From Atopsyche davidsoni (taxonomy: Eukaryota; Arthropoda; Insecta; Trichoptera; Hydrobiosidae): a stretch of DNA of 64,000 nucleotides. A program made the translations under genes and the position numbers. The stretch is taken from positions 6,576,501 to 6,640,500 of the forward strand of contig JAILWY010000024.1 of NCBI GenBank assembly GCA_022113835.1. The letters are read 5' to 3'. Shown here piece after piece: positions 12,230 through 24,664 of the stretch (positions are counted from its first letter, which is position 1; every line of letters begins with the position of its first letter). The notes under the pieces were generated by a model, which was not told where the DNA came from, did no database searches, and was given only the letters and a program-made list of their open reading frames with translations.

Positions 12230-12607
12230 GTGGGCAAGTTTTGACTATGAAAGAGGGTTCGTTGACAAGTTTTGACTATGAAAGGGGGTCCGTGGGCAAG
12301 ATTGACTATGAAAGGGGGTCCGTTGACAAGTATTGACTATGAAACGGGGTCCGTGGGCAAGTTTTGACTATGAAAGAGGGTTCGTTGACAAGTTTTGACT
12401 ATGAAAAGGGGTCCGTGGGCAAGTTTTGACTATGAAAGGGGGTCCGTGGGCAAGTTTTGACTATGAAAGAGGGTTCGTAGGCAAGTTTTGACTATGAAAA
12501 GGGGTCCGTGGGCAAGTTTTGACTATGAAAAGGGGTCCATGGGCAAGTTTTTACTGTGAAAGGGAGTCCGTGGGCAAGTATTGACTATGAAAAGGGGTCC
12601 GTGGGCC
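12230..12607. repeat. Minisatellite, about 12 units of 31 bp
   Basis: Units of the form GTCCGTGGGCAAGTTTTGAC TATGAAAGGGG repeat head to tail with small variants (GTTCGTTGACAAG form alternating with GTCCGTGGGCAAG). Flanks TTTTTCAACCAGGG and GAGTTTGAAAGCCACTG look like hAT element ends, so the array probably grew inside one. Confidence 0.85.
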
Positions 12608-12690
12608 AAAAGAGTTTGAAAGCCACTGCACTATAAGAACAATCAGTTGTAAGTTATTTTTATTTCAGCTGCTTTTTTTATGGTTTATCC

Positions 12691-12859
12691 CAGTGTTTTT
12701 TAATCCTAGAGGAGTCGCGCGTAAAAGAGAATACAATTGTTAATAGGTCCTACATGTTAATCACTGATATAGTTTTATTAAGGCCTTGGGCCTTGGGGGT
12801 CGTCAGAATTTTTTAAACTTACAAAGGGGTAGCGTATTCGAAAAGGTTGAAAAACACTG
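12691..12859. mobile_element. hAT-type MITE
   Basis: Ends CAGTGTTTTTTAATC and GGTTGAAAAACACTG are imperfect inverted repeats of hAT type. Flanks GTTTATCC and GTTTTGCC agree at 6 of 8 bases, fitting an aged 8-bp target duplication. Length 169 bp, no coding capacity. Confidence 0.6.
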
Positions 12860-13701
12860 GTTTTGCCTTATAGAAAAGTGCAAAAGAGAACGCCATTGGA
12901 TATCTTTCATTTCGTTGATCAATTATACATACTGCGGCGCAAGTGTTTTGCCTAAATATTGTACTATTGATTCAACACCGGTTGTGTTGCAACGCGTGAA
13001 TGCTGCTTTATATAGTCGGTATTATTATATGTTTGTGCTGCGGTATACTTATAAACTTTAGACATTTTGATTACGCTATTGAAGCCATCTTCGTGGATTC
13101 AAAATAGCGTGGCAAATTGTCAGATTTTCATTCATAAAAGATTCGCTCTCTCCGCCTGCACTTCTAAGATCTTATATAGATTATTTTTATTTACTCATAG
13201 TATTAAAGCAATGACAAATCACTTTACGGCACGTACGGAGGTGCTCAGAGAACGACTCGGTGTCGTTTGCATATCCAATTCCATCCATTGACTTACCGGG
13301 CATGAATGGAGCAACCCGACCCGAGTATTTGCACTGGACTGACAACAAATCCTATAAAGTTACCCAATTTATTACCGTATATGTATATTTCATATTTCTG
13401 CACAGTGTTTTGTGACTACTGCGATCGTTTTACGCCGAGAGGGTAGATAATAAATTCATGAAATATTAATTATATGCCTCGGTCAGTTATGGTAGAATTT
13501 GTAGAAAACGACTGGCTGAAGTCTTAATAAGATTTTTCAGGTGCTGCTGTGTTTTTTCACAAAAAATTATATTATTATATATATATAAATTAAATTATTC
13601 ATCAACAAGAAGTACTCGACTACACACATTGCTGATAATAAAACTGTTATTGTTTATTTGACAGCTTAAAATTTAAGGGTAGAAATCATTACAAAACCCT
13701 G

Positions 13702-13778
13702 TGATAAGGATTCGAGCAATGGCTGGGACTCGTGATAAGGCTGCGGTGATAAACTTCAGTGATAAGAGGGCGTGATAG
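13702..13778 (+). promoter_or_regulatory. Five same-strand TGATAR sites in 77 bp
   Basis: TGATAA at 13702, 13733, 13747 and 13760 and TGATAG at 13773, all in one orientation; the last three spacings are 14, 13 and 13 bp. Sequence between sites is not a simple repeat. A homotypic cluster like this is a candidate GATA-dependent enhancer in the GATA gene's own upstream region. Confidence 0.4.
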
Positions 13779-14544
13779 CGAAGGACTCACTAGACATGCA
13801 GTCGCCGATCCTTTTTTTTTTAGTTTATCTTAATAGTCCTTCGCCATGTCGAGATATGTGTTTAAAAATAAAAAAAAAAAAACGAAATTTTCAAGCTATT
13901 TTTACATATGTGTATATAAAGTGTCTTCAACAAAAAGCTTGAATAAAAAAAAATATTGGTCAACAATTCGTCGCTCTCATAATGAAAGTATAAATAATTT
14001 ATATAGAATAGACATTTTACTATTGCCTATTAAAATTTTGGAGTATGCATATAATAAAAATATTTCACCCTTGTAAGTTTGACACAAGATAATATAAAAA
14101 AAGTCTTCACGCAGTTTTTCAGTAAGCGTGGACTTTTATCTATCACAGCCTGGTTTTCTCGTCGTTTCACATTGGAACCGTATACCCAAAGCATATCAAT
14201 GCTGTTATCTGTAAACACCGAATATAAGCTGTTTTTCAAAAACAATAACAAGTCCTAACGCAAAGACCCTTTGTGAGTCTTCAAGTTAGCAACTGTTTAT
14301 TTAAGGGATTTATTTGTTGAAACCTCTTGAAAGAAACAGTTATTGCTTAAAGCTCCTGGGAACGAGGACGCTTTCTTTAAAACAATGAATTTGAGAATGT
14401 ACTCAAAAGGCCATTTACTTGTGCTCATGTGATGACAACAAACGCAAGTTTCAAGAGAAAAAGAAAATATATCTTTGGCTTTTTTTTATATTATACTAAC
14501 ACTTAAATAATCGATTGACAGGCAGTATTTAGTGGAATTTTATT

Positions 14545-14655
14545 TAATATTAATATATAAAATACATTGATAATGCCAACGTAAAAGGTTGGCGAAACTG
14601 GTCACCAATAAAAATAGACATGCGAAAAAATCACTCGAGTATTTAATTACATTTA
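14545..14655 (-). repeat. Hairpin MITE, diverged copy
   Basis: Contains AATGCCAACG...GGTTGGCGAAACTGGTCACC and AATCACTCGAGTATTTAAT, the reverse of the elements at 26460 and 38570. Confidence 0.5.
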
Positions 14656-14659
14656 AAAT

Positions 14660-16890
14660 ATATTAACACTTAAATCAGTAAATAAAATTGTTTTGGTGTA
14701 ATTCCTGGGGTAGTTATAATATATATATAGTGAAAGATATACAGAGTGAAAGATTCTTTTAATCAAAATTACTCCGAAAATGCAGGTTTTTAGTGATTTC
14801 CCTATCACCGTACAAAGTATGTAACAGTGGTTGTAATTTTGCCTCTCCCCTTGCGGCCCGCGACTCTTGCTGACAAGCATGTTCAGTCTCCTCAATTTGT
14901 TAATCCGAGCGCGATGTCTCCACTGATAAATACAACCGTGCACAAAGATGGTGCACCGTATTGCAGTGGAGAAAGCACCGGGGGGCCTTCATCCAGCGGT
15001 CGAAAGATAAAGTTTATCGCGTTCAGAGGCTCACGCCGAAGTTTTCAGGGCGGCCAAGTACAGTCGTTAACCGTTACAAATTACCATACAACGGAAGCGC
15101 ATCCAGTGGCGTGCGGACACATTGCCAGTGGCGTTCCCATTGAAATGCCATGAAATGACTCCGTATTCATGCAACACGCACATATAGCCGAGCGGCTAGA
15201 AGATTACGCAATTTTTAAGCGCCTCTTCAAATGTTTCAATAAAATTACTTTTTTGAAACTTCAAGTCATTTTTTTTTAGTATCGTCACGTGATTTTTTTT
15301 TTTTATTTTTTTTTTTTTTATTAAATGGTGCTTAGAGCGTTTTTTTTTTGTGGTTGTGAGGGCCGCACGCCACTGTGGGCTGGTGTCTGGGCGCCACTTC
15401 CCTCCTCGCCACTATCGCGCCGCCTCTTATCGGCCCGGCTTGATAGCGACGACTGCGACGTCCCCGAAACGTCAGCCCCGCTGAGTGAATACAGTTTGTT
15501 TTCAAACACCCCGGGACTCGTTTAAAACGCTTTGGACACGAAATACAATCATTTTTTTTTAACTTTTATTTATACACTGCGTGCTTGACATATCCAAGCT
15601 CTTATATTCAAAGCCGCAATTATGAGCGACCAAAATGACGATTTTTACTCTATTTTAAAGTTCGGTGAAAATATATTTTTTTTACGCCCTAACTAATTGA
15701 TTTCTAGTTATTAAGAAGTACATATTATTTTTCAACCCTTTTATAAGATATGTGAAAGGGTTATTTTTTTTTCTAACGCGTTAATAATTGTTGTGAAATT
15801 CCGTAGTAAATTAGATATACTCTGTTCCTTGAAATTGAGAGACTCTGAGGTTACGAAAGGTTAGGACCGTCAACCTCAGTAGCATTATGAATCTTGGGAA
15901 CTGAGAACATTAAGATAAAACCTCTTGGAATAACAATAAATTAATAAATAGTGTTATGCTTAATGATAAAGTAATGATTCGGTAGCATTTATATATATAA
16001 AAATTGTTAGTTATTAAAAAAAATATTAGTGAGATAATTAATATGCATTTATTCATAGTATTTCTTCTGCTGGATAAAGGCTTTATATTTTATCCACTTT
16101 AGTACTTCCAAGGAGAGAAAAGATGACGTAATGATTCAGAGGTTCTTATATAAAAAACTGTCTTTGTAAATATATATATTTTTCATTTTTCATTTTATAA
16201 TAACACATATAGATATTGAAAGTAGTTTTGTTTAAGTATCTACTTTTACTAATTTGTATATAATGAATACATAGCTTTGTGGTAGTATGTAAATAGCATT
16301 AATTTACACTTTAACTATAGTTTATAAATAAAAATAATATTTATAAGCTCTTTATTTTACAACACTTCCGTGCATTTATTATATTTATTTACAGAAGTAT
16401 TTTTGACAAAGATATTATTTTATATATAGGAATTGATAACTAAAAGTGGATCATCTGAAATACAGAGAACCTATCTAAAAATAGAGATTTCTATTCATGT
16501 TTAGCAGATTGGGTGTCCTATTTTTTTTCTATGCATTTTCTGGTATTAATTCTCAATAAATACGGGAAGATTAATAAGACATGCCAATCAAATGTGATAA
16601 AGGTCCGTTTGGATATTCTGAAAAGGAAAAACATAAAATGGGACGGTACGTCACATCTTTGATGACGGACAGACTTGACAATTCCTGTTGAAAAACCATA
16701 TGTAAAAATATATATAAATATATATATTAAATATATATATGTAGATATTTTAAATTTAAAAAAAAACACATAATCGATACAATAACAATAAATAAATAAA
16801 AACAGGTCCTCCGGGGATTTTTATCATCACATATAGCATAAAATTTTCAGCCGCAGTTTTATTATCAACAGATCTTATATTAGGTGAACA
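14660..16890. other. AT-rich stretch with one GC-rich island, no gene recognised
   Basis: 15355-15530 is GC-rich, with CGACGTCCCCGAAACGTC and overlapping ORFs on both strands that read as composition artefacts. The rest is AT-rich with no identifiable feature. Confidence 0.3.
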
Positions 16891-16896
16891 TCTTAA

Positions 16897-17522
16897 CACA
16901 CTAAAGGCGGGGCGGGTACTAGTACCCGTTCCGCGGACTACTGCCTGAAGGCGGGGCGCATATTAATACGTTTTTGAATGTGTTTACTCTAAAAGCGGCA
17001 GAAGGTCATTTTATTCTTTAGGTTTACAGCTCGAAATGTTCGTTTAGGACTCGTCAACGTTACTTCTACCAATACTGAACAAAGTGACAATGAAGAAGTG
17101 GAGTGGTCAGAGAATGATAATCCTCCAATTATTGAACAATTTTTAGGACAAATTGGTGTTGTTGCGATGCCAAGTAAACCGCAAAGTGTGTACGAAGTGG
17201 TTCAACTTTTTATAGGAAACGATTTATTTGACTACATGCAAATCAAAGAGTGTATAGACTAGATTTCACACGTGCAATTTTACGCGAATTTCGCACATCA
17301 GTTTAGTCAATTTTTCTTTACCCGCTTAAAATATAAATATAATATAAGCTAGTGTGTAACAATAAAATTTAATTTATTAACAAAAATCTCATAGTTAACT
17401 CGGAGTTGCTAAACGGAAGAAAAAAGTGCAAATCAAAGAGTGTATAGACTAGATTTCACACGCGCAATTTTACGCGAATTTTGCACATCAGTTTAGTCAA
17501 TTTAATACCCGCCTAAAGTGTG
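16897..17522 (+). mobile_element. piggyBac-like element, internally deleted copy B
   Basis: TTAA at 16893-16896 and 17523-17526 flank ends CACACTAAAGGCGGG and CCCGCCTAAAGTGTG. Inside, 17070-17260 translates in pieces as NDNPPIIEQFLG and PQSVYEVVQLFI, like the start of piggyBac transposases, but there is no catalytic domain. The TCAAAGAGTGTATAGACTAG end segment is present twice (17243 and 17431), showing an internal duplication. Confidence 0.75.
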
Positions 17523-17659
17523 TTAATTAAATAATCTTTATATTCACAAAATAACAGGGAATTCATATAACAACTTGATTCGTACGAATCTATCACGTGT
17601 TTGAAAATAAAACAAGACCTACCCCAGCACGCAAAAAACCTGAAATGTGTTCAGGCAGG

Positions 17660-17780
17660 GAACGCGAAATTCCCAAGAGAAACCGCAGCAGAGCTCTCCG
17701 GGGCTGTAAATCAACCCCCGCCCCTGCGAGGCCAGCGACTCGAGGAACCGAACCCTTATTTTGACATGTTTATCTTTGAC
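17660..17780. promoter_or_regulatory. NF-kB-like site near a GATA site
   Basis: GAAATTCCC at 17666-17674 (GGGAATTTC on the other strand) matches the Rel/Dorsal consensus. TTATCT, a GATA site, follows at 17770-17775. The enclosing 17610-17880 block is GC-richer than its flanks. Rel and GATA sites act together in insect fat body and blood cells. Motif evidence only. Confidence 0.25.
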
Positions 17781-18019
17781 CTCTGCCAGTATTTGCCATG
17801 CGACTTTGGGGTGTGCGCCTAAAAAAGTGCGGCCTTCCAGGGGTTGAAAACTTCAGATTTTGAATCGACGAAGCGCGGATTCGTCCCTGAGCTTTTTTTA
17901 ACTTCCCCTCCACTGAAAAAAAATTAATATTTAATACATATATTTACACTCACATATGTCACGCAGTCATGTCATGATAAGTATAAAATCAAGGCACGCA
18001 GTTTTGTTCACTATAGAGG

Positions 18020-18175
18020 GTGCGCCATATTTTATGTCGGTGTGTGGCTACTTCAACAAAACAATTCAAATAAATTGTAAAGGGCCTAATTAAATAAAAA
18101 TACGTCATGTATAGAAATCGTTTTTTTTTTTTTAAGTTATTTATTATTCACACACCGACATAAAATATGGCGCAC
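18020..18175. mobile_element. 156-bp MITE with perfect 27-bp inverted ends
   Basis: The ends 18020-18046 and 18149-18175 are exact reverse complements, starting GTGCGCCATATTTTATGTCG. The interior is AT-rich and non-coding. Related ends lie at 7143, 7360, 7663, 7933, near 22190, near 22430 and near 33427. Confidence 0.85.
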
Positions 18176-18926
18176 TAACCTAATAAATCATGTAAAAAAA
18201 TGTATATATTTTTTTTTTTGAAACTACAGTTTCGTAAGAAACCGATTTTTTTCGGAAACAAAAAAAGGTTTCGAACCCCTGATTCTACGGTTGTGCTCCT
18301 TTGCTTATTGGCGTTGATTTTTTTACATCGGTCTTGTGTGATTTATTGGATATTTGGCTTAACAGACGTGTGTCACATTGTGTGTCTTTGTTTTCGAAAG
18401 TGTCAATTTTTGTTTCTATTTTTCTACACCAACACAGAGCCTTATTGTCATTTCCAATTTATTATCAGCCAAGTAGCAAGTTTCATAAAAAAAACTGCCC
18501 CAAAACATTACACTGCTATTTTTGCCGATCACTAACAATTTCAACACATAAATAATTATTTCATTAGGGATATTAATATGACATGAAATGTATTATCTTT
18601 TTTACCATCACTAAAGCATGGCAGATACGCGACAAGCGTCATTAGGATCGCTTCAAGTGGTCTGCCTTATCGCTTCTTCAGCTCCGACACGCTTTTGGGG
18701 ATCACCATCCCATTAAAAAAAAAAAAACCGAATCGTTAATATGTTATCAAACGCCATAAATCCAAGTTTAACGGTTCCCCGAGGATACTAAATCAAAAAA
18801 TTAAAGGATTCAGGAACTCAAGTGTTAACCGGCCAAATTTAATTATTATTTTTTTGCTGCTGAGGATTTTTTCTTTATTGGCAAACTGGATGAGGTTAGT
18901 GGCTATCCATTGACTCGTTCGAGGAG

Positions 18927-19079
18927 TGATAAGTTGGCATTGTCATGAATGAGGAGATAGCGGTTGCAGCGCACTCCACACGTGGGGCTTATCACGTCTT
19001 TATCGTATTCCACGGCGAGTGCGGCCTATCACGTCTAGCCTGCTATCACGCCCAATCACGCCAAGGTCGCGTGACGTCA
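18927..19079. promoter_or_regulatory. Cluster of five GATA sites plus a CRE
   Basis: WGATAR sites at 18927, 18955, 18989, 19026 and 19043, three of them in the shared context YTATCACG, then TGACGTCA at 19072-19079. The block is GC-richer than its flanks and lies 850 bp upstream of exon 19926. Candidate enhancer or distal promoter element. Confidence 0.4.
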
Positions 19080-19389
19080 AGTGCACCAGACCACCATATA
19101 TCTGATCTTCACCAAAGAACCCCCATGGGGTCCGGTGATTGGGGCTTTGACCCTCATCTGTATGTGGCAATAAAAATTTCTTTCAGAATGCTCAAATCAA
19201 TGCTCAGATCGATTTTCGAGTTTTTTTTTATATTTTTAGAAAATATTTTAATGCCAAAAGCTAGACTCATACCTTCTTCTGCAGATTATCTCATTTATTT
19301 AATTATAAATTTATTTTTCTATATTGATGTCACGATTCGCAAAATATGACAAAACACCTTTTTTTATCAGTACCAAACTGACTCGGAAA

Positions 19390-19790
19390 TCGAAATCGTG
19401 TAATTTCATTTATTTAATTGTCACTTTATTTTTATATATTTCAATCTAATTTTTTTACAAAATATTAAAAAAATATATAAATTATATTTATATATTTTTT
19501 TTAAAGACAAATAAAGTCTTTAAAAAAGTCTAGCATTGGCTAGATCCGTGGATCATAACGATCTCCAAATTCCGAAACTTCAATCGGTAAAACACATATT
19601 TATCATATTAAAAGTAAATTTATAAGAAAGAGAAAAAATTTTATCTATAGAAGAAGGAGTGTATCTAACTTTTGGCATTAAATTTTTTTCTATTGGTGTA
19701 ACAGATTTTTCGCAAAATATTATCTAAAAACTTGAAAATTGGGATCATTAACGGTATCTACCCCCATAAGGTTAATTGAGATTAAAGAGG
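19390..19790 (+). repeat. MITE-like repeat 'X', diverged copy
   Basis: Shares the TCGGTAAAACACATATTTAT-type segment and the TCACTTTATTTTTATATAT leader with the better copies at 24665 and 54970. Confidence 0.4.
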
Positions 19791-19828
19791 TCTTAATTGC
19801 TTGGTATATTTAAAACATCTCATCAACG

Positions 19829-19853
19829 AGTTGTTGTTGTTGTTGTTGTTGTT
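19829..19853 (+). repeat. GTT microsatellite
   Basis: Eight consecutive GTT units about 75 bp upstream of the acceptor of exon 19926. Confidence 0.9.
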
Positions 19854-19925
19854 GTAGTCTAGTAGTTATTGAAGTCAAGTTTTTTTTATGGCAAAGTGTA
19901 TTGAAGTGCTCTTTGGTTGTTTCAG

Positions 19926-20094
19926 AGGCTCGCGCGGTGGGGGATGAAGAATACTTCAGCCGGGGAGCCTCCCCAGGGCCGCGAGCCTGGCCCAGTCCCC
20001 CAGGCTCCCCTTTGCTGACCCCATTGTACCCCCCTGCACTGGACTACCACCCTCCCCACCCTGGCATGCCACCCTGCAGCCCTGACCGCGGCAG
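19926..20094 (+). CDS. srp: GATA factor exon, distal N-terminal Pro-rich exon
   Basis: The exon follows acceptor TTTCAG and ends at a consensus donor GGCAG|GTAAGC. It enters in phase 1 and leaves in phase 2, so it can splice directly to exon 33761 (phase 2). It encodes about 56 residues, acidic at the start (GDEEYFSRG) and then rich in Pro (SPPGSPLLTPLYPPALDYHPP), typical of the transactivation region of GATA factors. GC content is far above the flanks. An in-frame start is lacking, so at least one upstream coding exon ending in phase 1 must exist. I did not find it, and it may lie left of the window. The 28387 exon would be the alternative to this one, or a 51-nt in-frame cassette after it. 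Confidence 0.75.
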
Positions 20095-22150
20095 GTAAGC
20101 CCCATAACCCCACATTACCTTCCTGAAGCTGAAGACACTTCAGTTCCCTGAACTACTGCAGTCGCAGACTTTGAAACGAATAAAATATATATACAAGCAC
20201 TTCATGGCGACTGATTTTTGTTTGATACATAAAATAAACATTCCTTGTATTATGAGCAATTCGTGATGTGATATCAAACACAGCGGAAGCAGACGCGGAC
20301 TGAAAAATCAAATAGCGGAAGCTCACTCAGCACTGAAACTTCATGGTTTTAACTATGAGATATACGTTATACGAACCAACCACTCGATTTCAACCTGAAT
20401 CATCTGTATTAAATATATAAAAATATATCCATAAAAACATAATTATTTATACATACAAATACAGCAAAAAAAAATTATAGACTACATACAAAAATTTGAT
20501 TTTAATAATACTGAAAGTTGCACAAATATGTTTACACGCACACGGCTCTTATCAGTGTGAACTCATTAATTTTTATAAAACTTTGTTTAAATGCAAAAGT
20601 GTTATTTTCCGTTATCGCAGAATCCAGGCAGTGTTAAAAATATAATTAACACGGCGAAATTAAACAATAATTTTAATAATAATAATTAGAAAATGGCACT
20701 GCGACATCTTTGTTCTCTCTGCGGGTAATCGTTATTATTTAAAGCGTATCAAATCAATTCGAGCAAAAAGGAGATAATATTTTTTTAACACACATTAAGA
20801 TTAACAATAGCAATAAATATATAATTTTATCACTGCATTTAATTTTTTAATATGTAATTTATAGATTATTTAAAAAAATAAATACTTTTTTTGCACTTTT
20901 TAACAGTGTACGGACCAATCACTGTAAATGACAAATTTAGTGTTTTTTTTATATTTTTAATAAATAATCTATAATATTAAAGTCTTTGTATTACATCAGC
21001 TCTTGACATCTTTGACTTTGTCTTTCTTGTTCTAGAACTCTATTATTCGTATTATTCGTGATTTCGGTTGCTATAGTTAATACAATAAATAATTATAACT
21101 ATAAATCAGTTCAGAAAACCGCTACTTTGATGAAACAGTAATGAATGAAGTTATTTTATAATGCTTATCCCAATATCCCTTAAATCTACCATATGTGCTT
21201 GTAAATCATTATTAACAACTATTAAAATTATACGCTGTTAACTAATGTATGTATATACCAATAAACTAGTTTAATTAAAAGTAATAAGTTATTCGCCTCT
21301 CGGCTATAGGTAAATGGGACAAGCATTTAATACACGTTTAATGTATGCGTGTTAACATTTTAATTATTACAACTCAAGAAGCAATTTTTCTCTATTCATC
21401 TCAAATAAAAATGATCAAATCTATTCGTAAAGTCGATCTGATCTATCTGTATACTTTTTTTATTTACTTGTTACTCCAGAATCACTGCCTACGTCTGTCG
21501 ATATAAGGCTGTTGTTAGAATGTTTCAACGCAAACACTTGTCGATTTGTACCATGATACAATGTAAACTAGTGACGGTTTATGAATAAAATACAAAGTAA
21601 TTCTCATCTCGAGGTTCTTTGGTTCTTCGTGTGTGTCCTGAGCCCGAGATGGTCGTGTAAGAGGACACCCCGCAATAACGTCGGCCTCGAGTTACGCCCC
21701 TAGTGAATGAAAGCAAACACAATGACGTATCACAGGCGGTGAATTAATTTCGATCTCGAATTGCTCCCGTTGATAAGGAATAAAATAAAAATAGCTCGGA
21801 TCTACGGAATGTGGCGCTGAGACTCGATGCCGACGGTCAAAGTCGTAAAGAGTCATTCGCATATTTAATATTACACATGTACTTTCATCTATATCACTGG
21901 TTGCCAAAGTGGTCAATGACAGGGGTCGATGACAGCGAAAAATTTATATGGGTGTCCACGAACTGTAAATGAAGGTCTACGAGAGTGGATCCCATTTAAG
22001 CAGGTCATCACCAAAATTTAGGCATTCCGTAAATGTCATAATTGAACACAGATTAAACATATGTACTTACATAATAATATTGTTAATCCTGCATTATGGA
22101 CTGTCGCAAGAAAGGTTTCAGTGCAGTTGTCAACCTTCTTAAAAAAAAAA
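20095..22150. other. Intron sequence, no feature recognised
   Basis: AT-rich. Apart from a repeat end near 21900-22030, also found inverted near 33605-33700, nothing was seen. Confidence 0.4.
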
Positions 22151-22154
22151 AAAA

Positions 22155-22800
22155 TAGTTATTCAATGTTTACATACCGACATAAAATATGGCGCACGCTG
22201 TATATCAGATGTCAAAAATATGTTTGGAGATGATGAATTCAATAGTATCACCAAAATTAAGACATTTCGTTAATTTCATAATGCACTGGACACAGATTGT
22301 ACAAGAAGGTTTTGATAGCTTTTCCATCTTCATACCACATGGAAAAGGGTTTCAGTGCAGTTGTCAACCTTCTTACAAAAAAAAAGAAATAGTTATTCAA
22401 TGTTTACATACCGACATAAAATATGGCGCACCTGTATATCAGATGTTTTTTTTTTTAATTTTTAAATTAATAAGACGCACATAGTTTATATTCATTATTT
22501 TAATTCCAATTGAAAAAAAGACTTTTAAATGTTTAGGACTCTTGGAAAAGGGACATGATGAATCGCCAAATTCCTACACTTTCATCGGAAAAACACATAT
22601 TTATCGTATTAATAGTAAATTTATAAGAAATATAAATATACTGTGTTCGGAAGAAGGGATGTATCAAAATTTTTGCATTCAAATTTTTTTGATTGGTGCA
22701 GTCGATTTTTCGCAAAACGGACTAGACGAAAATGATAAAGAACACTCCATTATGGGATTCGGGGGAAAACCCTTAAATTTTTATTCGGTCGGGTTGACAC
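22155..22800 (+). repeat. MITE ends and partial repeat 'X'
   Basis: ACCGACATAAAATATGGCGC occurs at about 22170 and 22410 with about 240 bp duplicated between. From 22440 to 22770 a partial copy of repeat X follows (TTGATTGGTGCAGTCGATTT, CAAAACGGACTAG). Confidence 0.6.
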
Positions 22801-22819
22801 GAGAGCCAGAAATTATAGA

Positions 22820-24660
22820 CTTGCGTGTTTTTTTCTCATAGAGGAAGTGAACTGACCATGGCGACTTTAAGATGGCGTTCTCAAGGAATTCAACATCTCC
22901 GATGAGTTGGTGTATTTTGATAGAGTAAGCAAACCATTGTTTACCTACTCGAGTCACTAATGTGTCTCCCGAGCGATCGTTGCCCCCGACAATGCATCAT
23001 TATCTCATGACGTCACTAACGACATTACTTAACGTAGAGCTACCTGAAAATTAGACCAGGCCCCTTTCACGCTGACCAGCCAGCACCGCAGCAAACGCCG
23101 GGAACTCTCATACCCCTCAAACGAAACACAACAGAAATTATAAACACACACATTCTGTTGCCAAAGAGTTCGTAAGAAATTTATATAAAAATACTAGGTA
23201 AGGTTAGCTCAGGTATACATTAAATGTGAGAGCGTTTTTTGTTTGTTTATTTGTAGAGGACACTCGGGCGTTGTAAAACTGAAAAAAACCCATATCCTTA
23301 TTAAATATTTGAGCTTGAAATATATATAGTAACAAATTTGATTTTTTTTATTAGCGACACGTTGGACGTGTATAGAGAATATTTATTGAATTTTATTTAA
23401 CGAATCGATGATGTCATTTCATCAGACGATGGACGCTGTTGACCAGGTCATGTCCAGTGATCGAGGAAGTCCACGTCCACGCAAGGCTGGTTAGTCATAT
23501 TAACCGATACGGAAAAACGTATGCAGAGCCTCTGCATTAATTTGTAGTACTCCATGTTTCGTCCAGTCTATAAGTCGTACATCGTTCCCAGTTCAAGTCG
23601 ATTCGGCAGTATAAAGGGCCTGGTGCACATTATTTTATCTGGGGAGGCTTGGTTCTGGCGCCGCTGGACCGGAAACAGGACGCGCGTGCGCTCTTTGGTT
23701 CGGGATGTTTGCTACAAACATTTGACAATGTGTGCTTAGTTATTTGTCAAGCAAAGTTACAAATATTCAGAGAACCTTGAGCGCGTCACTCCTCGGGTAC
23801 TCGGCACCTAGCAATAAAAAAAATATTTAAACGAATTTAGTCTGTTTCACTTTTTATGCGAAAACGTCCGATTCGCTTAAAATTGAAAACGCTTTATGCA
23901 GCGCATGCATTTTTTAAAAATAAGCTGAGATATATATTAATATCCAGAAAACGTTTAATGACAGTGAATGGTTTACTATAAAATCTGCAAGATATGCATT
24001 TTTGGGCATTGTGCACAAGTGTTTCTCCTCAGAGGAGGTTGGAGACCATTTCACTGAGCATATACGCATGCTGAGTCAGTGTTTATGGTTATCTATGGGG
24101 AAAATACTGTAGTAGGTTCTTCTACACTGCATTTTTATTATATGATACTCTTTTTGCAGCAACTAGCCTTCACAATCACTCCAAGTCCACTCCTCAGCAA
24201 CAGAACGGGAAGAGCTGGAAGGCCTTCCCATGTATTCGGTTATTTATAAAATTTGGCAGTGCATTGAAGAGCATGGCACTGAAAAATGAAACGTAGCTTA
24301 TTCAGACCGCCAGGTGAGCATTTTCGATTGGCACGAGTCATTATCATCCGAGATGACGTCACACCATGACTTCAACCGTGACGATGATGCACTTTACACC
24401 GGCGTTTATGTTGCAAAGTTGGAGCAGGTCGTGACCATCGCATTTCGAGCCCAGATTTTTTAAATACTGTCATAATTGAAACCTTTCTGATTTAGATTTT
24501 TAGAAGTATAATTAAAATCCCGACACAGTTGCAAAATTGCCGCTGAATTCTTTAATTTTGTCAACTCTGTCTTTTACTGTGCAGCCTTTTTTCACTTATA
24601 CTATATTTTTATAGTAACTTCTAGTAAACAGTCTTTCAACAGTTTAAGATATTAAAATCA
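22820..24660. other. Intron sequence with a possible orphan exon
   Basis: 24160-24313 is bounded by TTTTTGCAG and CCGCCAG|GTGAGC, good splice signals, but all three frames contain stops. A LINE 3' tail-like segment with a CTCCTCAGAGGAGGTTGG motif lies near 24030. Nothing else was recognised. Confidence 0.3.
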
Positions 24661-24664
24661 TCCG

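Noticed and set aside
19922..20113. 63-codon minus-strand ORF
   Set aside because: Antisense shadow of the Pro-rich exon at 19926-20094.
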